A stretch of DNA of 27,520 nucleotides from IMG/VR virus record IMGVR_UViG_3300032224_000126, positions 1 to 27,520 of that record, one strand, 5' to 3'. The DNA is from a virus. A model generated the notes under the pieces. It was not told the DNA's origin, did no database searches, and saw only the letters and a program-made list of their open reading frames with translations. The stretch's first letter is position 1. Each line of letters opens with the position of its first letter. This document shows positions 27,241 through 27,520 of the stretch, in pieces. The position numbers and the translations under genes were made by a program.

Positions 27241-27520
27241 TTAAGCGATCAGAACGCCGCAGAATTGCGGGCCTGAAGAGGTGAGGTTGCCGGCAAATCC
27301 GATGAGCTTAACGATTGCGTCTTGGTTAACTGCTTGACGCTCGCCGCCGATTGGCACGAAGTTACGATCAGCGTGTGGACGGAACATGATGTATTTCGTG
27401 TTCAAGAACCACATATGGTTTGCTGTTGCGGCTGAACCGATACCACCGTCCAGAACCACATCAGATGCCATACCTGCGCCGTAGTATTTCAACGATGCGA
27501 AACCAGCGCCAGCTGACGAA
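27241..27520 (-). CDS. Major capsid protein (partial, C-terminal end)
   Basis: The frame is open from the right edge to the stop at 27241, so only the last 92 residues are seen. The segment ASLKYYGAGMASDVVLDGGI, NHMWFLNTKYIMFRPHADRN and NQDAIVKLIGFAGNLTSS matches the end of a phage coat-protein family I recall by NTKYIxxRPHADRNFVP and NQDAIVK. The apparent start at 27492 is a TTG inside the frame and should not be taken as the true start. Its place ahead of a decoration-like gene agrees. Confidence 0.82.
   Translation of the reverse strand, partial: SSAGAGFASLKYYGAGMASDVVLDGGIGSAATANHMWFLNTKYIMFRPHADRNFVPIGGERQAVNQDAIVKLIGFAGNLTSSGPQFCGVLIA

Overview
The window is part of a tailed double-stranded DNA phage or prophage genome that probably infects a Gram-negative bacterium. 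Evidence for a phage is a large terminase at the left edge, the C-terminal end of a capsid protein at the right edge, and a full head-completion, tail, adhesin and lysis series between them. Evidence for a Gram-negative host is a nested Rz/Rz1 spanin pair with a lipobox. I see no tape-measure, tail-tube or sheath gene between capsid and tail spike. I do see an adaptor-like protein, a tail-stabilisation-like protein and large ejection-type proteins, one with an M15 peptidase. A podovirus-like short tail is therefore most likely. Moderate G+C and the family mix would suit a phage of freshwater or marine bacterioplankton (possibly Betaproteobacteria), but that is only an impression.

Layout. Almost everything is on the minus strand. 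Reading in the direction of transcription from the right: capsid end, decoration-like protein, a DUF115-like protein, small virion proteins, adaptor, tail hub, GNAT enzyme, three or four ejection-type proteins, glycine-rich fibre, beta-helix tail spike, small tail and membrane proteins, holin candidate, Rz/Rz1, second membrane protein, GH108 endolysin and a secreted cysteine-containing protein (27520 to 10748). Next comes a short plus-strand island (9716-10779). It holds a Cro/YdaS-like regulator, a promoter-to-terminator small-RNA unit, a 370-base hairpin-rich stretch without a supported gene, and a small membrane/zinc-ribbon protein. Left of it, again on the minus strand, is a recombination operon (Erf annealase, SSB, two small genes, PD-(D/E)XK exonuclease) that ends at a clear terminator. 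A second operon follows with many small proteins, a winged-helix protein, a conserved 212-residue protein, a Dcm-type methyltransferase, a YbcO-like nuclease, a PP-loop PAPS-reductase-like protein and RusA, then several small proteins and the small and large terminase subunits.

How it works together. Two near-identical promoter/operator/leader cassettes (about 9583-9653 and 7318-7385) drive the recombination operon and the second operon. A related operator motif lies over the start of the plus-strand regulator, so one small repressor probably controls both early operons and itself. TerL and the capsid protein are transcribed the same way and run off opposite edges, so portal and scaffold genes would lie outside and the genome is probably circular or circularly permuted. 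No integrase, polymerase or helicase is visible. Genes are tightly packed with ATGA and TAATG overlaps, which reveal several very small genes (23-58 codons).

The observations most worth follow-up are the structured small-RNA unit at 10042-10190, the Dcm gene whose alternative frame is open over its whole length, the duplicated promoter cassette with a conserved leader hairpin, and a 23-codon gene fitted exactly between two lysis-region genes.
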